The position numbers and the translations under genes were made by a program. A stretch of 64,000 nt of DNA from Nocardia aurantiaca (GTDB taxonomy: Bacteria > Actinomycetota > Actinomycetes > Mycobacteriales > Mycobacteriaceae). The notes below the pieces were generated by a model. The model was not told the origin of the DNA and did no database searches. It saw only the letters and a program-made list of their open reading frames with translations. Shown here piece after piece: positions 53,157 to 62,817 of this stretch (the first letter of the stretch is position 1; each line of letters begins with the position of its first letter). Location of the stretch: NCBI RefSeq assembly GCF_009708175.1, contig NZ_WMBB01000006.1, positions 186,001-250,000 of the forward strand. The letters run 5' to 3'.

Positions 53157-54206
53157 ATGGCCTCGCATCAGATCCGGCATGTCGCCGTGCACCTGCTCAC
53201 CCCGCTGCTCATGTGCCTCGGCATGGGGCTGGCGTACCTGGGCGCGTTCCACCAGCCCGAGCCGAACCACCTGGCGGTGGCCGTCGTCGGCGACAGCCCG
53301 CAGGTCAAGGTGCTGGCGCAGACACTGAAGGACAGGGGCGGCAATGCCCTCGACGTGATCACCGTGCCCACCCGCGACGACGCGGTGAGCCGGTTGCGCC
53401 ACCGCGACTTGGCCGGCGCTTATGTACCCGATGCGCAGACGCCCGAACTGCTGGTCGCCAAGGCCGGGTCCGACACCACGGCCATGGCCGCCGAGGCCGT
53501 CTTCGGCCAGGTCGCCGGGCTGCAGGACACGCCGCTGACGGTCACCGACGTCACCAACCCCAGCTCCGGCGACCCCACCGCCCAGGGCATCTTCTTTCTG
53601 CTGGTCGCCCTGAGCATCGGCTCCTACGGCAGCGTCGCCGCCATCGGCGCGTCCGGCGCGGGCCTGGCCATGTGGCTGCGCGGCGTGATCGGCCTGGTCA
53701 CCTCGCTGCTGGTGAGCCTGATCGGCGTGGCCCTGGCGGGCCCGGTCTTCCACGTGGTGGACCATGACCTGGGCGCGATCTGGGGCATGTCCTGGCTGTA
53801 CTCGGCCGGAATCCTGGCCATCGGCATCGGCCTGCACACCTTCCTGAAGCGCTGGACCACCCTGGCCCTGATGGTGCTGTTCGTCATGCTGAACTTCACC
53901 AGCTCCGGCGGCGTCTACAGCCCGTGGCTGCAGGACGATTTCTTCGGCACCCTGCACCACTTCTGGAACGGCGCGGGCTTCGTCGAGGGCGCGCGCGGCC
54001 TGCTCTACTTCGGCAGCGCCGGGCTGGGCGGCCGTATGGCGAGCCTGACGCTCTGGTTCGCGGCGGGCGTAGTGCTCATGATCATCGCGGCATTGGCCGA
54101 GAAGCGGCAGGCCACAACGCAACTCGGACCGCGGCAGAACGCCCCCGAGCCCACAGCCGAGAACGAGGCGGCCGAGGAGGAGATGGAGGAGGCGGTCGGC
54201 GTCTGA
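53157..54206 (+). CDS. MarR-controlled membrane protein (YhgE/ABC-2-like)
   Basis: A 349-residue protein. One N-terminal helix (VHLLTPLLMCLGMGLAYLG) is followed by an extracytoplasmic domain of about 130 residues (VAVVGDSPQVKVLAQTLKDR), then five hydrophobic segments (GIFFLLVALSIGSYGSVAAI to LWFAAGVVLMIIAALAE) and an acidic tail (ENEAAEEEMEEAVGV). This layout is that of YhgE/Pip or DUF3533 proteins, related to ABC-2 export permeases, but no ATPase gene is adjacent. The ATG at 53157 has GGAGA upstream. Probably an export or stress function induced through MarR. Confidence 0.78.
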   Translation: MASHQIRHVAVHLLTPLLMCLGMGLAYLGAFHQPEPNHLAVAVVGDSPQVKVLAQTLKDRGGNALDVITVPTRDDAVSRLRHRDLAGAYVPDAQTPELLVAKAGSDTTAMAAEAVFGQVAGLQDTPLTVTDVTNPSSGDPTAQGIFFLLVALSIGSYGSVAAIGASGAGLAMWLRGVIGLVTSLLVSLIGVALAGPVFHVVDHDLGAIWGMSWLYSAGILAIGIGLHTFLKRWTTLALMVLFVMLNFTSSGGVYSPWLQDDFFGTLHHFWNGAGFVEGARGLLYFGSAGLGGRMASLTLWFAAGVVLMIIAALAEKRQATTQLGPRQNAPEPTAENEAAEEEMEEAVGV

Positions 54207-54360
54207 CGCCGCGGTCCTACGCCCGACCGAACACCATACTGCGACAGAGCGTTCCGGATGACCGCCGACGTCAGCCAGGACAAGGACGAGGAGACCGGTT
54301 CCGGCATCTCCGTCGTGCGTGCGGCACGTCGGGCTGCGAGAGGAGCCACAGAACGACCAG

Positions 54361-54450
54361 GGTCGCGAACTGGTCGAAGCCGCTCACCGGGTGTACCTCC
54401 ACTCCAAGGCCATCCGCGGCAGCATCCCGGTGAAACTGGTTGTCGAGTAA
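54361..54450 (+). pseudogene. Ohr/OsmC C-terminal remnant
   Basis: The frame GRELVEAAHRVYLHSKAIRG ending SIPVKLVVE-stop matches the last 29 residues of organic hydroperoxide resistance proteins, which read like AHEVCPYSKATRGNI. The peroxidatic-type cysteine position (VCPYS) is here VYLHS. Nothing of the N-terminal part is seen upstream. It is a relic, 7 bp from the NlpC/P60 stop. Confidence 0.65.
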
Positions 54451-54456
54451 GGCGAT

Positions 54457-55011
54457 TCAGTAGAAGCGGCGAATGGTGTAGATATCGAACTGATTCAGCG
54501 GAGTCAGGCCGACGGGCACACCCGAGCCGTAGGCGTTGAGCACATTGCCGCCTCCCGCGTAGATGCCTACGTGGGAGGCGTCGTCGTTGAGGACGACGAC
54601 GTCGCCGGGTTCCAATGCGCCGAAAGGCACCTCGAGCCCGGCGGCGGCCTGCTGCCAGGTGGTGCGCGGCATGTCGATGCCGACGCTGCGAAAAGCCCAC
54701 TGCACCAGGCCCGAGCAGTCCCAGGCGTCCGGGCCGACGCCGCCCCAGCGATAGGGCTTGCCGGTCTGGGTGGTGGCCAGCCCGAGTGCGACCATGGCCC
54801 GCGGGCTGGCCAGCGGCAGTTGCGCGGACCCGCTCGCGCTGCCCGAGGCCGAACCGCTCGCGCTGCCGGAGGCGGCGGATCCGGATCCCCCCGAGCCCGA
54901 GGACGAGCCGGTGTCCGCGTGCGCGAGGCCTGCCCAGAGTGTGGCGGTCAGCACCAGGGCCGAGGTCGTCGTGACGAACGATGCGAAACGGTGAAACCGC
55001 CTTCGAGCCAT
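54457..55011 (-). CDS. Secreted NlpC/P60 peptidoglycan hydrolase
   Basis: A 184-residue protein. The signal peptide (RFASFVTTTSALVLTATLWAGLAHA) is followed by a linker of repeated Gly-Ser-Ala-Ser (about residues 36-62), then the NlpC/P60 domain: the catalytic cysteine in DAWDCSGLVQWAF, PRTTWQQAAAG, and the histidine in NDDASHVGIYAGGGN. The third polar residue is probably in the NAYGSG segment. RipA/RpfB-associated relatives cut stem peptides during division. It has its own promoter region in an AT-richer gap. Confidence 0.92.
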   Translation of the reverse strand: MARRRFHRFASFVTTTSALVLTATLWAGLAHADTGSSSGSGGSGSAASGSASGSASGSASGSAQLPLASPRAMVALGLATTQTGKPYRWGGVGPDAWDCSGLVQWAFRSVGIDMPRTTWQQAAAGLEVPFGALEPGDVVVLNDDASHVGIYAGGGNVLNAYGSGVPVGLTPLNQFDIYTIRRFY

Positions 55012-55191
55012 GTGCGCGCCCCTTCATGGGTGTTACCGCGGAACTGCTTCGGCAAATAAGGTAGCTAGCCAATAGCTGTTTTAGCGCACACGCAACACAC
55101 GTCACAAGAGAACCCGAGCTGGCGTGTCTCGAGACCTCCTCGTGCAGATCCATATACGGCCTGATCAGGCACCGATATTCGAGAAGCCCCA

Positions 55192-55222
55192 GAGCGCCTT
55201 CCCGGATTCCGGGAAGGCGCTC
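55192..55222 (+). terminator. Isolated hairpin in the NlpC-ileS gap
   Basis: GAGCGCCTTCCCGGA and its exact complement around one base, 15 bp arms, followed by CATATTTGC on the plus strand. No intact plus-strand gene ends here, so it may be left from a lost gene. Between it and 55418 only short frames are seen, for example one ending SWLLADLEEER at about 55339. Confidence 0.6.
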
Positions 55223-55417
55223 CATATTTGCTGAAGGTCAGCGGTGCGGCCGCAGGGTCAGGTGGTGATTGGCCTTCCCGGAGTGGAGGCGATGGTGGCC
55301 ATCTCATGGCTCCTGGCGGACCTCGAGGAGGAACGGTGACTGTCAAGGCCGGTTACGGGCTCCTGCCGGGCAACACTCCACCCACCGCATCAATTCCAGC
55401 GTGCCCCCGGGGCACCG

Positions 55418-55526
55418 CTACTGGTACGCGTCAGAACGTTTCGCGACCGCGAATATGGTGATCACACCGGCCTTTTCGTCGATGGTGTAGACGATTCGGC
55501 GAGGCCGATCGGCCGCGCCCCCTCAC
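55418..55526 (-). pseudogene. RelE/ParE-type toxin, C-terminal remnant
   Basis: A minus-strand frame reads ADRPRRIVYTIDEKAG then VITIFAVAKRSDAYQ-stop, which matches the final strands of RelE-family toxins (RIVYxID, VxVxAVxHRxDAY). A TGA closes the frame upstream and there is no start codon; the N-terminal two-thirds and any antitoxin gene are absent. A GTGCCCC/GGGGCAC hairpin lies right after the stop (55401-55415). Confidence 0.6.
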
Positions 55527-55555
55527 CATGTCAACGGCACTACGACTCTTCGGCT

Positions 55556-55589
55556 CCGTGCCCCCGCTGCATCGGCAGCGGGGGCACGG
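55556..55589 (-). terminator. Terminator behind ileS
   Basis: A perfect 15 bp stem (CCGTGCCCCCGCTGC and its complement) with a 4 nt loop, 20 bp past the ileS stop. Confidence 0.88.
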
Positions 55590-55608
55590 GAACCCGAAAG
55601 AGCTCCGG

Positions 55609-58600
55609 CTACGCCTTGACGATCGAGACCTTCACGCTGCCGACGATCTCGGCGGCGTCCGCGCCCGCCTCGCCGAAAGTGAGGGTAGTGGCGAGGATTT
55701 CGCCCGCGATCAGGTCGCGGTGGGTCTCCGCCCAGGCCAGCCGCTCGGCCGGGACGTCGAGGACCACGGTGATGCGGTCGGAGACGTCCAGGCCCAGGGA
55801 CTTGCGGGTCTCCTGGAGGTCGCGGATGAGGTCGCGGGCCCAGCCCTCGGCCTCGAGCTCCTCGGTGACCACCGAATTCAGCACCACCAGACCGGTATTG
55901 CCGGGCAGGGCGGCGGTGGATTCGGGTTCGGCGGCGACCAGTCGCTGGGTGTACTCCTCCGGCAGCAGAGCGATCCCGGCGACGGCGACGGTGCCGTCGG
56001 CGGCCTCGCTCCACTCCCCCGCCTTGACGGCCTTGATGACCGTCTGGACCTCTTTGCCCAGGCGGGGACCGGCGGCGCGGGCGTTCACCACGAGTTCGAA
56101 GCGGCCGTGCGCGGCCACATCGGTGGTGAGGTCGACCTTCTTGACGTTCACCTCGTCGGCGATCAGATCCACGAAGGCCCGCAGACGGTCCGCGTCGGCG
56201 GCGGCCACGGTGACCTCCGAGAGCGGCAGGCGCACGCGGAGGTTCTGAGCTTTGCGCAGGCTCAGCACCGTGGAGCAGACCGTGCGGACCTCGTCCATGG
56301 CCGACACCAGTTCGGCGTCGTGCGGCAGGTCGGTCGCGGCCGGCCAGTCGGCCAGGTGCACCGAGCGCTCACCGGTGAGGCCGCGCCAGATCACCTCGGT
56401 CAGCAGCGGCAGCAGCGGCGCGGCCAGCCGGGTGGTCACCTCGAGCACCGTGTGCAGGGTGTCGATGGCGTCGCGGTCCTCTTCCCAGAAGCGCGAACGC
56501 GACCGGCGCACATACCAATTGGTGAGCGCGTCGGCGAAGGTGCGCAGCTCGTCGCAGGCGGTGGCGATGTCGTAGACCTCGAGCGCCTCGGTCATGACTT
56601 CGCGGGTCGCCGCCAGCTTGGCCAGGATGTATCGGTCCAGCACGTGCGGGGAATCCGTGCGCCAGGTACCGGGTTTCGAGGCGTACAGCTGCAGGAAGGT
56701 CCACGCGTTCCACAGCGGCCGCAGCGCCTGGCTCACGCCCTCACGGATGCCGCGCTCGGTGACGATGAGGTTGCCGCCGCGCAGCACCGGGGACGCCATG
56801 AGGAACCAGCGCATGGCGTCGGAGCCGTCACGCTCGAAGACCTCGTTGACGTCCGGGTAGTTGCCTTTCGACTTGGACATCTTGAGGCCGTCGTCACCCA
56901 GCACGATGCCGTGCGCCACAACCGATTTGAAGGCCGGGCGATCGAACAGGGCGGTGGACAGGATGTGCAGGTTGTAGAACCAGCCGCGGGTCTGGCCGTT
57001 GTACTCGACGATGAAGTCGCCGGGGCTGTGGGCGGCCTTGTCGGGGGTGCCCTCGAACCATTCCTTGTTCTCGAACGGGTAGTGCACCTGCGCGTACGGC
57101 ATGGACCCGGATTCGAACCAGCAGTCGAGCACCTCAGGGGTGCGCCGCATCATCGACTTCCCGTTCGGGTCATCGGGATTCGGCCGCACCAGCTCGTCGA
57201 TGCCGGGCCGGTGCAGATCCGCCGGGCGCACCCCGAAGTCCTGCTCCAGCTGATCCAGCGAGCCGTACACGTCGACGCGCGGGTAGGCCGGGTCGTCGGA
57301 GACCCACACCGGGATGGGCGCGCCCCAGTAGCGGTTACGGCTGATGTTCCAGTCGCGCGCGTTCTCCAGCCACTTGCCGAACTGGCCGTCGCGGATATGC
57401 GCGGGGACCCAGGTGATCTCCTTGTTGAGCTCGACCATGCGGTCGCGGAACTTGGTGACGGCCACGAACCAGGACGGCACCGCCATGTAGATCAGCGGCT
57501 GGCCCGAGCGCCAGCTGTGCGGGTACGAGTGCTCGATGGTCTCGTGCCGCAACAGCTTTCCGGCGGCCTTGAGGTCCTTGATGATGACCGGGTTGGCGTC
57601 GAAGACCATGAGGCCCTCGTACGGCGGCACCATGGAGGTGAACTTGCCGCCCGGGTCCAGCGGCTGCACGATCTCGATTCCGTTGGCCGAGGCGACATCC
57701 ATGTCCTCCTCACCGAAGGCGGGCGCGAGATGCACCACGCCGGTACCGGAGTCGGTGGTCACGTAGTCGGCGTTGAGCACCCGGTGCGAGTTCGGGTGGC
57801 CCAGGAAGAAGTCGAAGGGCGGCAGGTAGCGCAGGCCCGCCAGCGCCGCGCCCGAATGCTCGGACAGCACCGTCGGTTCCTCGCCGAGCTCGCGGGCGTA
57901 GTGCGAGACCCGCTCGGCGGCAAGCACATACCGCTTGCCGTCCTTGCCCTCGACGTGGGCGTAGGTGATGTCCGGGTGCACCGCGATCGCCAGGTTGGAC
58001 GGCAGCGTCCACGGCGTGGTGGTCCAGATGAGGGCGTTGGCGCCGTCCAGGACGTGCAGCGGGTGGTCCGCGGGCACCTGCAGCAGCATGTCGACGGTGA
58101 CCGCCGGATCCTGGCGCATCCGGTAGGAGTCGTCCAGACGCGCCTCCTGATTGGACAGCGGGGTCTGCTCGTACCAGCTGTAGGGCAGCACGCGGAAGCC
58201 CTGATAGATCAGGCCCTTGTCGTACAACGACTTGAACGCCCACATGACCGATTCCATGAAGTCGAGGTCGAGGGTTTTGTAGTCGTTGTCGAAGTCGACC
58301 CAGCGCGCTTGGCGTGTCACATAGTTACGCCACTCGTTGGTGTACCGAAGCACCGAGGATTTGCACGCGGCATTGAATTCCGCGAGACCCATGGCATCGA
58401 TCTGTGATTTGTCCGTGATACCGAGCTGCTTCTCCGCTTCGATTTCCGCGGGCAGTCCGTGAGTATCCCAACCGAATCGTCGTTCCACCTTCTTACCGCG
58501 CATGGTTTGGAAACGCGGGATCAAATCCTTCACGTATCCGGTCAGCAGATGACCGTAGTGCGGCAACCCATTGGCGAAGGGCGGGCCGTCGTAGAAGACG

Positions 58601-58764
58601 AATTCCTCTGCATCGGAACGGTTCTCGATGCTGGCGCGGAAGGTGTCGTCGGCGGCCCAGTAGTCGAGGACCCGCTGCTCCAACTCGGGGAACGACACCT
58701 GGCCGGACGTGCGGCTCAGGTCAACGCGCGGATATGCGCTTCGGGTGGTGGTCTCGTCCGCCAT
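55609..58764 (-). CDS. ileS: Isoleucyl-tRNA synthetase
   Basis: A 1051-residue class I synthetase that charges tRNA-Ile. The HIGH-type motif is [14 protein letters not shown] near residue 60, and KMSKSKGN lies near residue 630. [17 protein letters not shown] and TRGWFYNLH are further IleS marks; the editing (CP1) domain lies between, and the long C-terminal region is the anticodon-binding part of the eukaryote-like IleS form found in many actinobacteria. The start ATG is preceded by GAGGAG. A T-box leader upstream controls it in response to uncharged tRNA-Ile. Confidence 0.97.
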   Translation of the reverse strand: MADETTTRSAYPRVDLSRTSGQVSFPELEQRVLDYWAADDTFRASIENRSDAEEFVFYDGPPFANGLPHYGHLLTGYVKDLIPRFQTMRGKKVERRFGWDTHGLPAEIEAEKQLGITDKSQIDAMGLAEFNAACKSSVLRYTNEWRNYVTRQARWVDFDNDYKTLDLDFMESVMWAFKSLYDKGLIYQGFRVLPYSWYEQTPLSNQEARLDDSYRMRQDPAVTVDMLLQVPADHPLHVLDGANALIWTTTPWTLPSNLAIAVHPDITYAHVEGKDGKRYVLAAERVSHYARELGEEPTVLSEHSGAALAGLRYLPPFDFFLGHPNSHRVLNADYVTTDSGTGVVHLAPAFGEEDMDVASANGIEIVQPLDPGGKFTSMVPPYEGLMVFDANPVIIKDLKAAGKLLRHETIEHSYPHSWRSGQPLIYMAVPSWFVAVTKFRDRMVELNKEITWVPAHIRDGQFGKWLENARDWNISRNRYWGAPIPVWVSDDPAYPRVDVYGSLDQLEQDFGVRPADLHRPGIDELVRPNPDDPNGKSMMRRTPEVLDCWFESGSMPYAQVHYPFENKEWFEGTPDKAAHSPGDFIVEYNGQTRGWFYNLHILSTALFDRPAFKSVVAHGIVLGDDGLKMSKSKGNYPDVNEVFERDGSDAMRWFLMASPVLRGGNLIVTERGIREGVSQALRPLWNAWTFLQLYASKPGTWRTDSPHVLDRYILAKLAATREVMTEALEVYDIATACDELRTFADALTNWYVRRSRSRFWEEDRDAIDTLHTVLEVTTRLAAPLLPLLTEVIWRGLTGERSVHLADWPAATDLPHDAELVSAMDEVRTVCSTVLSLRKAQNLRVRLPLSEVTVAAADADRLRAFVDLIADEVNVKKVDLTTDVAAHGRFELVVNARAAGPRLGKEVQTVIKAVKAGEWSEAADGTVAVAGIALLPEEYTQRLVAAEPESTAALPGNTGLVVLNSVVTEELEAEGWARDLIRDLQETRKSLGLDVSDRITVVLDVPAERLAWAETHRDLIAGEILATTLTFGEAGADAAEIVGSVKVSIVKA

Positions 58765-58779
58765 CGCGGCCTCTCAGCT

Positions 58780-59020
58780 CCTCGTGCCAGCATGTTGGGC
58801 ACGGGGACGATGCCGGCGCTCGGTGCGCCGAAACCGCGGTACCACCCCGCTTGCCCGACCCTAGGATCACGAAAACCCTTGCAGGACCGAGCCTCTCGTT
58901 GCGAGCTGTGACGGGCTCACCCGTTCGGTTCTACTGGGCGAGCCCTACCGTCCCTCGCTGGACGCGGGTCTCGCCGTTCTTCCGAAAGCTCCCCGGTGAT
59001 GGCCGGATCAACGCCGTAGT
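58780..59020 (-). ncRNA. Isoleucine T-box riboswitch (ileS leader)
   Basis: On the minus strand the leader begins with a very short Stem I: CCGG-CCATCA-CCGG, whose loop holds the AUC isoleucine codon (59000-58998) to pair with the tRNA-Ile anticodon. Further down is the T-box sequence GGGGTGGTACCGCGG (58848-58834), whose UGG part pairs with an uncharged tRNA end. The RNA runs into the ileS ribosome site rather than a terminator, so control is likely at translation, as described for actinobacterial ileS. TAGTAT at 59035-59030 is a possible -10 box. Confidence 0.92.
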
Positions 59021-59084
59021 GCTGCTTCCATACTAGCGGGGCCGGTCCAGCGGATATTCCGCGGACCCGCCCCGTGCGTCTCAT

Positions 59085-59297
59085 TCAGTGTTTGGCGTGT
59101 CGTCCACCCGGTCTCGGCGAGGTGTCCTCGTCATCGGTCCGCAGCGACAACGCACTGACGAGCAGCAGCACCGCGCCTATCACGCACACGATGATGCAGC
59201 CCCATGCCCAGATCACCGAACCGGTGGTCAGTGCGGTCACCAGCAGGCCGAAACCCACCGCGGCGAGCGCGAGCGTCACCACGAGCAAGTACACCAC
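59085..59297 (-). CDS. Small membrane protein
   Basis: A 70-residue protein, GTG start, with two hydrophobic helices (VYLLVVTLALAAVGFGLLV and WAWGCIIVCVIGAVLLLVSAL) and a polar tail (RTDDEDTSPRPGG). It lies between wag31 and ileS, where small membrane proteins of unknown role are common in actinobacteria. No catalytic or ligand-binding motif is seen. It is 120 bp from wag31 on the same strand. Confidence 0.75.
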   Translation of the reverse strand: MVYLLVVTLALAAVGFGLLVTALTTGSVIWAWGCIIVCVIGAVLLLVSALSLRTDDEDTSPRPGGRHAKH

Positions 59298-59417
59298 CCC
59301 CTCGTGTGTCTTCGATAGCGGTGGCTACCGGAGGTCGCTTCGAAAGGTTGGCGACGATACCGCGCCACCCAGGAGTTCCTCCCGCGCGACGTGGCATCGC
59401 TGGCCGTATCTACGACT

Positions 59418-60248
59418 TTACTTGCTGCCCTTGAGAAGTGCGCCGTTGCCGGACGCGTCCTGACCGAACTCGCCGCCGTCGACCGGGACCGCCGAACCAC
59501 GGTTCTCCAGCTCCTCCAGCTGCGATTCCAGATAGGACTTCAGGCGCACACGGTATTCGCGCTCGAAGGTCTTGAGTTGCTCGATCCGGCTCTCCAGCAC
59601 GCTGCGCTGCTGGGTGATGGTGGCCATGATCTCGGTGTGCTTGCGCTCGGCGTCGGCCTGCAGCGCGTCGGCCTTCTCCTTGGCCTGACGCAGCTGGGAA
59701 TCCGAGCGGGTCTGCGCGTCGGACAGCATGGCCTCGGCCTTCTGTCGGGCGTCCGCGATCATCGCCTCGGAGCGGGTCCGCGCGTCGCTGACCAAGCGCT
59801 CGGAATTGGCCCTGGCGTTGGCCAGCAGCTGCTCGGCCTCGGTCTTGGCGTCGGAGGTCAGGCGGTCGGCCATTTCCTGGGCCAGCGAAAGCACCTTGGC
59901 GGCCTGCAGATTCGCGTCCGCGGAGGGCGCGTCCTGCTTGACGGCGGCCACCGGGGCCGGGGCCGGCATGGGGGCCGGGGGCGGCGGCGGAGCGGCCTTG
60001 ATGGGCTCCGGCACGACCGGGGCCTTCACGGTCTGGACCGCGGGGCCCCGATTCTTCTTGGCGTCAGCGAGTTCCGCGTCCAACTCGGCAACTCGCTGGC
60101 GAAGATCAGCATTCTCCTCGATGAGGCGTGAGAGCTCCTGCTCGACCAGGTCGAGGAAGGCATCGACTTCATCCTCGTTGTAGCCGCGCTTCCCGATCGG
60201 TGGTTTGCTGAACGCGACGTTATGAACATCGGCAGGGGTCAGCGGCAT
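59418..60248 (-). CDS. wag31: DivIVA-family polar growth protein Wag31
   Basis: A 276-residue coiled-coil protein that marks cell poles and directs peptidoglycan growth. [39 protein letters not shown] is the DivIVA membrane-binding head (parts: [17 protein letters not shown]). A Pro/Ala linker (about 90-110) follows, then a long coiled coil rich in Ala/Glu/Arg ([20 protein letters not shown]) and a C-terminal coil ([20 protein letters not shown]). Mycobacterial Wag31 is phosphorylated on a threonine near residue 73. The position after yggT and before ileS is conserved. Confidence 0.95.
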   Translation of the reverse strand: MPLTPADVHNVAFSKPPIGKRGYNEDEVDAFLDLVEQELSRLIEENADLRQRVAELDAELADAKKNRGPAVQTVKAPVVPEPIKAAPPPPPAPMPAPAPVAAVKQDAPSADANLQAAKVLSLAQEMADRLTSDAKTEAEQLLANARANSERLVSDARTRSEAMIADARQKAEAMLSDAQTRSDSQLRQAKEKADALQADAERKHTEIMATITQQRSVLESRIEQLKTFEREYRVRLKSYLESQLEELENRGSAVPVDGGEFGQDASGNGALLKGSK

Positions 60249-60320
60249 GGAACGATCCCTTCACGCTTCGTATGGAGATCTAGCGGTAGATCTGGGCAAG
60301 CTTTCTTTCGGCCCATTCTG

Positions 60321-60638
60321 TCACACCTGAGCTACCGACTGCCCTAGCTGGCCCGTGATCGACATCAAGATGAAGACGATGAAAAGCAGGACCATAATCG
60401 ACAGATCGAGTCGAATTCCCCCAAGATTCACTGGGGGTATCAAACGCCTCAGAAGTTTCACCGGGGGGTCGGTGATCGTGAAGATCACCTCCAGGATGAT
60501 CACGACGAAGCCCGTCGGCCGCCAGTCCCGCGCGAAGCTGCGGATGAACTCGACGATGACTCGGCTGATCAGCAGCAGCCAGAAGAGGAACAGCAGTAGG
60601 TTCAACACCTGGAACAGGGCCACCGCACCACTCTGCAC
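60321..60638 (-). CDS. YggT family membrane protein
   Basis: About 105 residues. Two YggT-type helices, LLLFLFWLLLISRVIVEFI and LSIMVLLFIVFILMSITG, flank the conserved middle SFARDWRPTGFVVIILEVIF and DPPVKLLRRLIPPVNLGGIRLD (parts). YggT proteins lie in the division cluster beside sepF and wag31 and are linked to cell shape. The start is uncertain: GTG 60638 and GTG 60623 are both in frame. Confidence 0.88.
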   Translation of the reverse strand: MQSGAVALFQVLNLLLFLFWLLLISRVIVEFIRSFARDWRPTGFVVIILEVIFTITDPPVKLLRRLIPPVNLGGIRLDLSIMVLLFIVFILMSITGQLGQSVAQV

Positions 60639-60729
60639 TAGATTCCATGATCGGCAAAATAGAAACACGGTGTCCGATTGCCCTCCGCTTCGCTCCGGGC
60701 GGTTCGCGGCCCTGTCACCTCGGCCTTCC

Positions 60730-60804
60730 CTCCTCCGCTCCCCCAAGGCGCAGGTCTATGGAGCCGTTCGCTCCTCCGCTCCGAGGCGGAGGTCTATCAA
60801 GCCG
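60730..60804. repeat. Imperfect direct repeat of about 35 bp
   Basis: 60730-60766 and 60771-60804 both read CTCCTCCGCTCC, a short variable joint, AGGCGNAGGTCTAT and AGCCG. The copies differ by the joint and four bases. It lies in the yggT-sepF gap, upstream of yggT. Confidence 0.65.
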
Positions 60805-61022
60805 CAGTCCAGGCCGAGGCGTGCCGCGAACACCGAGTGGGCCGCGGCAAGGTGACCGCCTGATGGTGCATGTCCAGGCATGTGACTCATCACAAGGCCG
60901 ACTGAACGAGCGTGCGATACCCGACAACTCGGGCACAAGACTCCCCCGCCATTCCCCCGCGACTATTTCGCAACCCCCGGTGACGCGACGCAATTCCTTG
61001 CCGCGGTTTACTTTTGAGCTCC

Positions 61023-61123
61023 GCGCCGATGATCGGCGCCTCGGCCGCTACCCCTTGCGGCCGACCCTCCCCTCGGGGCCCGGGAGGCAATGCCTCCGAA
61101 CGGGTTTCAGGGCGCAGCCCTGA
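61023..61123. repeat. Four consecutive short hairpins downstream of sepF
   Basis: Four exact inverted repeats lie in 100 bp: GCGCCGAT/ATCGGCGC (61023-61039), TCGGCCGC/GCGGCCGA (61041-61064), GGAGGCA/TGCCTCC (61083-61097) and TCAGGGC/GCCCTGA (61107-61123). The last begins 19 bp after the sepF stop and probably acts as its terminator; the others may extend it or be REP-like. The rest of the gap (60639-61141) holds no gene. Confidence 0.75.
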
Positions 61124-61141
61124 GAGTCCCCGAGAGTCGGG

Positions 61142-61939
61142 TTACTTCTGGTTGTAGAAGCCGTTTTCGGCGATCCGGCGGCGTTCCTCGGCGGAGACGT
61201 CGACGTCGGCGGGCGAGAGCAGGAACACCTTGGTGGCGACCTTGTCGAACGAACCACGCAGGGCGAAGGCCAGACCCGCGGCGAAGTCCACCAGGCGGCG
61301 GGCGTCGGAGTTGCTCATCTCGACCAGGTCCATGATCACCGGGGTGCCGTCCCGGAAGCGCTCGCCGATGATGGCGGCCTCCGCATAGGTGCGCGGGCGC
61401 AGCGTGGTGATCTTGGACAAGGTGCCTCCGTCCTCGAAGATCTGGGGACGGCGGGCCGCCTCGATTCGGCGCTCCTGCTCCCGCAGCTCCTCGATGCGCC
61501 GCTCCGCCTCGGTATCCATTGCGAGCGCGCCGCGGGTGCTGCCACGGACCGCGGGCGCGCCGCCGCCCGCGGGACGGGTGCGGCTGGACGGGGCGGTATC
61601 GATGCGAGTGGGGCGACGCGGCGCGTCGTAACGGTCGTCGGCGTCGTAGCGGTCACGGTGGTCGCGCTCGCGGAGATCGTCGGCGTAATCGTCGCGCCGG
61701 GACGCGCTGTACCCGGGCTTGTAGGGGGCTTTGTACGACGGCTCGTAGGCGGGCTCGTCGTCGTAGCGGTCCTCGCCGTATCGGTCGTATTCACGCTCGC
61801 GTTCGGCGTAGGGCCGGGGACGACGCTGGCCACGCTCATCGGCGCTCCGGGCGGCTCCGCGGTCGTCGACGTAATCGTCTTCGTAATCCTCGAGCGGAAC
61901 CATCCCGAAGTACGCCTTGAACTTGTGCAGCGTGCTCAT
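61142..61939 (-). CDS. sepF: Cell division protein SepF
   Basis: A 265-residue protein. The N terminus [20 protein letters not shown] is the membrane-binding amphipathic helix, followed by a long, charged, disordered linker rich in Asp/Arg/Tyr, and the C-terminal SepF fold: [42 protein letters not shown], and [16 protein letters not shown]. SepF anchors FtsZ to the membrane in actinobacteria, which lack FtsA. The ATG at 61939 with GAAGGAAGG upstream is preferred over the open-frame start at 62020. Confidence 0.94.
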   Translation of the reverse strand: MSTLHKFKAYFGMVPLEDYEDDYVDDRGAARSADERGQRRPRPYAEREREYDRYGEDRYDDEPAYEPSYKAPYKPGYSASRRDDYADDLRERDHRDRYDADDRYDAPRRPTRIDTAPSSRTRPAGGGAPAVRGSTRGALAMDTEAERRIEELREQERRIEAARRPQIFEDGGTLSKITTLRPRTYAEAAIIGERFRDGTPVIMDLVEMSNSDARRLVDFAAGLAFALRGSFDKVATKVFLLSPADVDVSAEERRRIAENGFYNQK

Positions 61940-62043
61940 CTGGTCGACCTTCCTTCGGCCCCGGTTGGCCTGGGGTGTTGTCCTGCTCAGTCCTCGTCTG
62001 CCACCAAGCATATGTTTCAAATGTGACTGGTGAGGTTTCTTTG

Positions 62044-62817
62044 CTACGCCGAGGTTATCGGCCGCGCGCCCATCAGGGCTGTACCGACACGCACGCAGGT
62101 GGATCCATGACGAATGGCCGCCTCCAAATCGCTGGACATACCCGCCGATAGTTCTTTCGCATCGGGGTGGACGGTCGTTAATGCGGCGTGGATGCGCGCC
62201 AGTTGCTCGAAGGCGGCATCCGGATCCACATCCAGCGGAGGGATGGCCATCAGGCCCGCGAGCTGCAGGGATTCCGAGGCGGCGACCTGATCGGCGAGCG
62301 CGCGCAGGGCCGCGTCGCGGGCGCCGCCGCGGGACGGGTCCTCGTCCAGGGACACCTGCAGCAGCACGCGCAAGGGGGTGGTGCGGGATCCGTCGTCCAG
62401 CGCGGCCCTCGCACCGGCGTCCAGAGCGTTCACGAGCCGGTCACTGTCCACCGAGTAGACCCCATCCGCCCAGCGTGCAACGGATTTCGCCTTGTTCCGC
62501 TGGAGCCGACCGATGAATTCCCAGCGTATCTGAGACAGGTGTCCCAGCTGCGCCACCTTGCCCGCCGCCTCCTGTTCGCGCGACTCGCCGAACTCACGCA
62601 GGCCCAGGTGATAGAGGATCTCGATATCCGAGGCCGGGAAGAACTTGGTCACCGGCAGCAGGCGCACAGACCCCGGCGTCCGGCCCGCGGCCGCGCACGC
62701 TGCGTCGATTCGCTCGACGAGTGCCGACAGGGCGGCGGCGAGCGCCGCGGCGCGACGCTCGCCGCACGTGACCTGTGCCGCATCGGAAGCCTCTGCGGCG
62801 GTGAAGCTTTCGGTCAT
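62044..62817 (-). CDS. yggS: PLP homeostasis protein (YggS/PROSC family)
   Basis: A 257-residue PLP-binding protein. The cofactor lysine is in [20 protein letters not shown], followed by [31 protein letters not shown], and [27 protein letters not shown] (parts). It has no known enzymatic activity but balances vitamin B6 and amino-acid pools. The ATG at 62817 overlaps the pgeF stop (ATGA). The order ftsZ-pgeF-yggS-sepF is conserved. Confidence 0.93.
   Translation of the reverse strand: MTESFTAAEASDAAQVTCGERRAAALAAALSALVERIDAACAAAGRTPGSVRLLPVTKFFPASDIEILYHLGLREFGESREQEAAGKVAQLGHLSQIRWEFIGRLQRNKAKSVARWADGVYSVDSDRLVNALDAGARAALDDGSRTTPLRVLLQVSLDEDPSRGGARDAALRALADQVAASESLQLAGLMAIPPLDVDPDAAFEQLARIHAALTTVHPDAKELSAGMSSDLEAAIRHGSTCVRVGTALMGARPITSA

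Noticed and set aside
55528..58407. A 959-codon plus-strand frame opposite ileS
   Set aside because: Same reason: composition is His/Gly/Val-rich and typical of an antisense frame; IleS motifs are unmistakable on the other strand.
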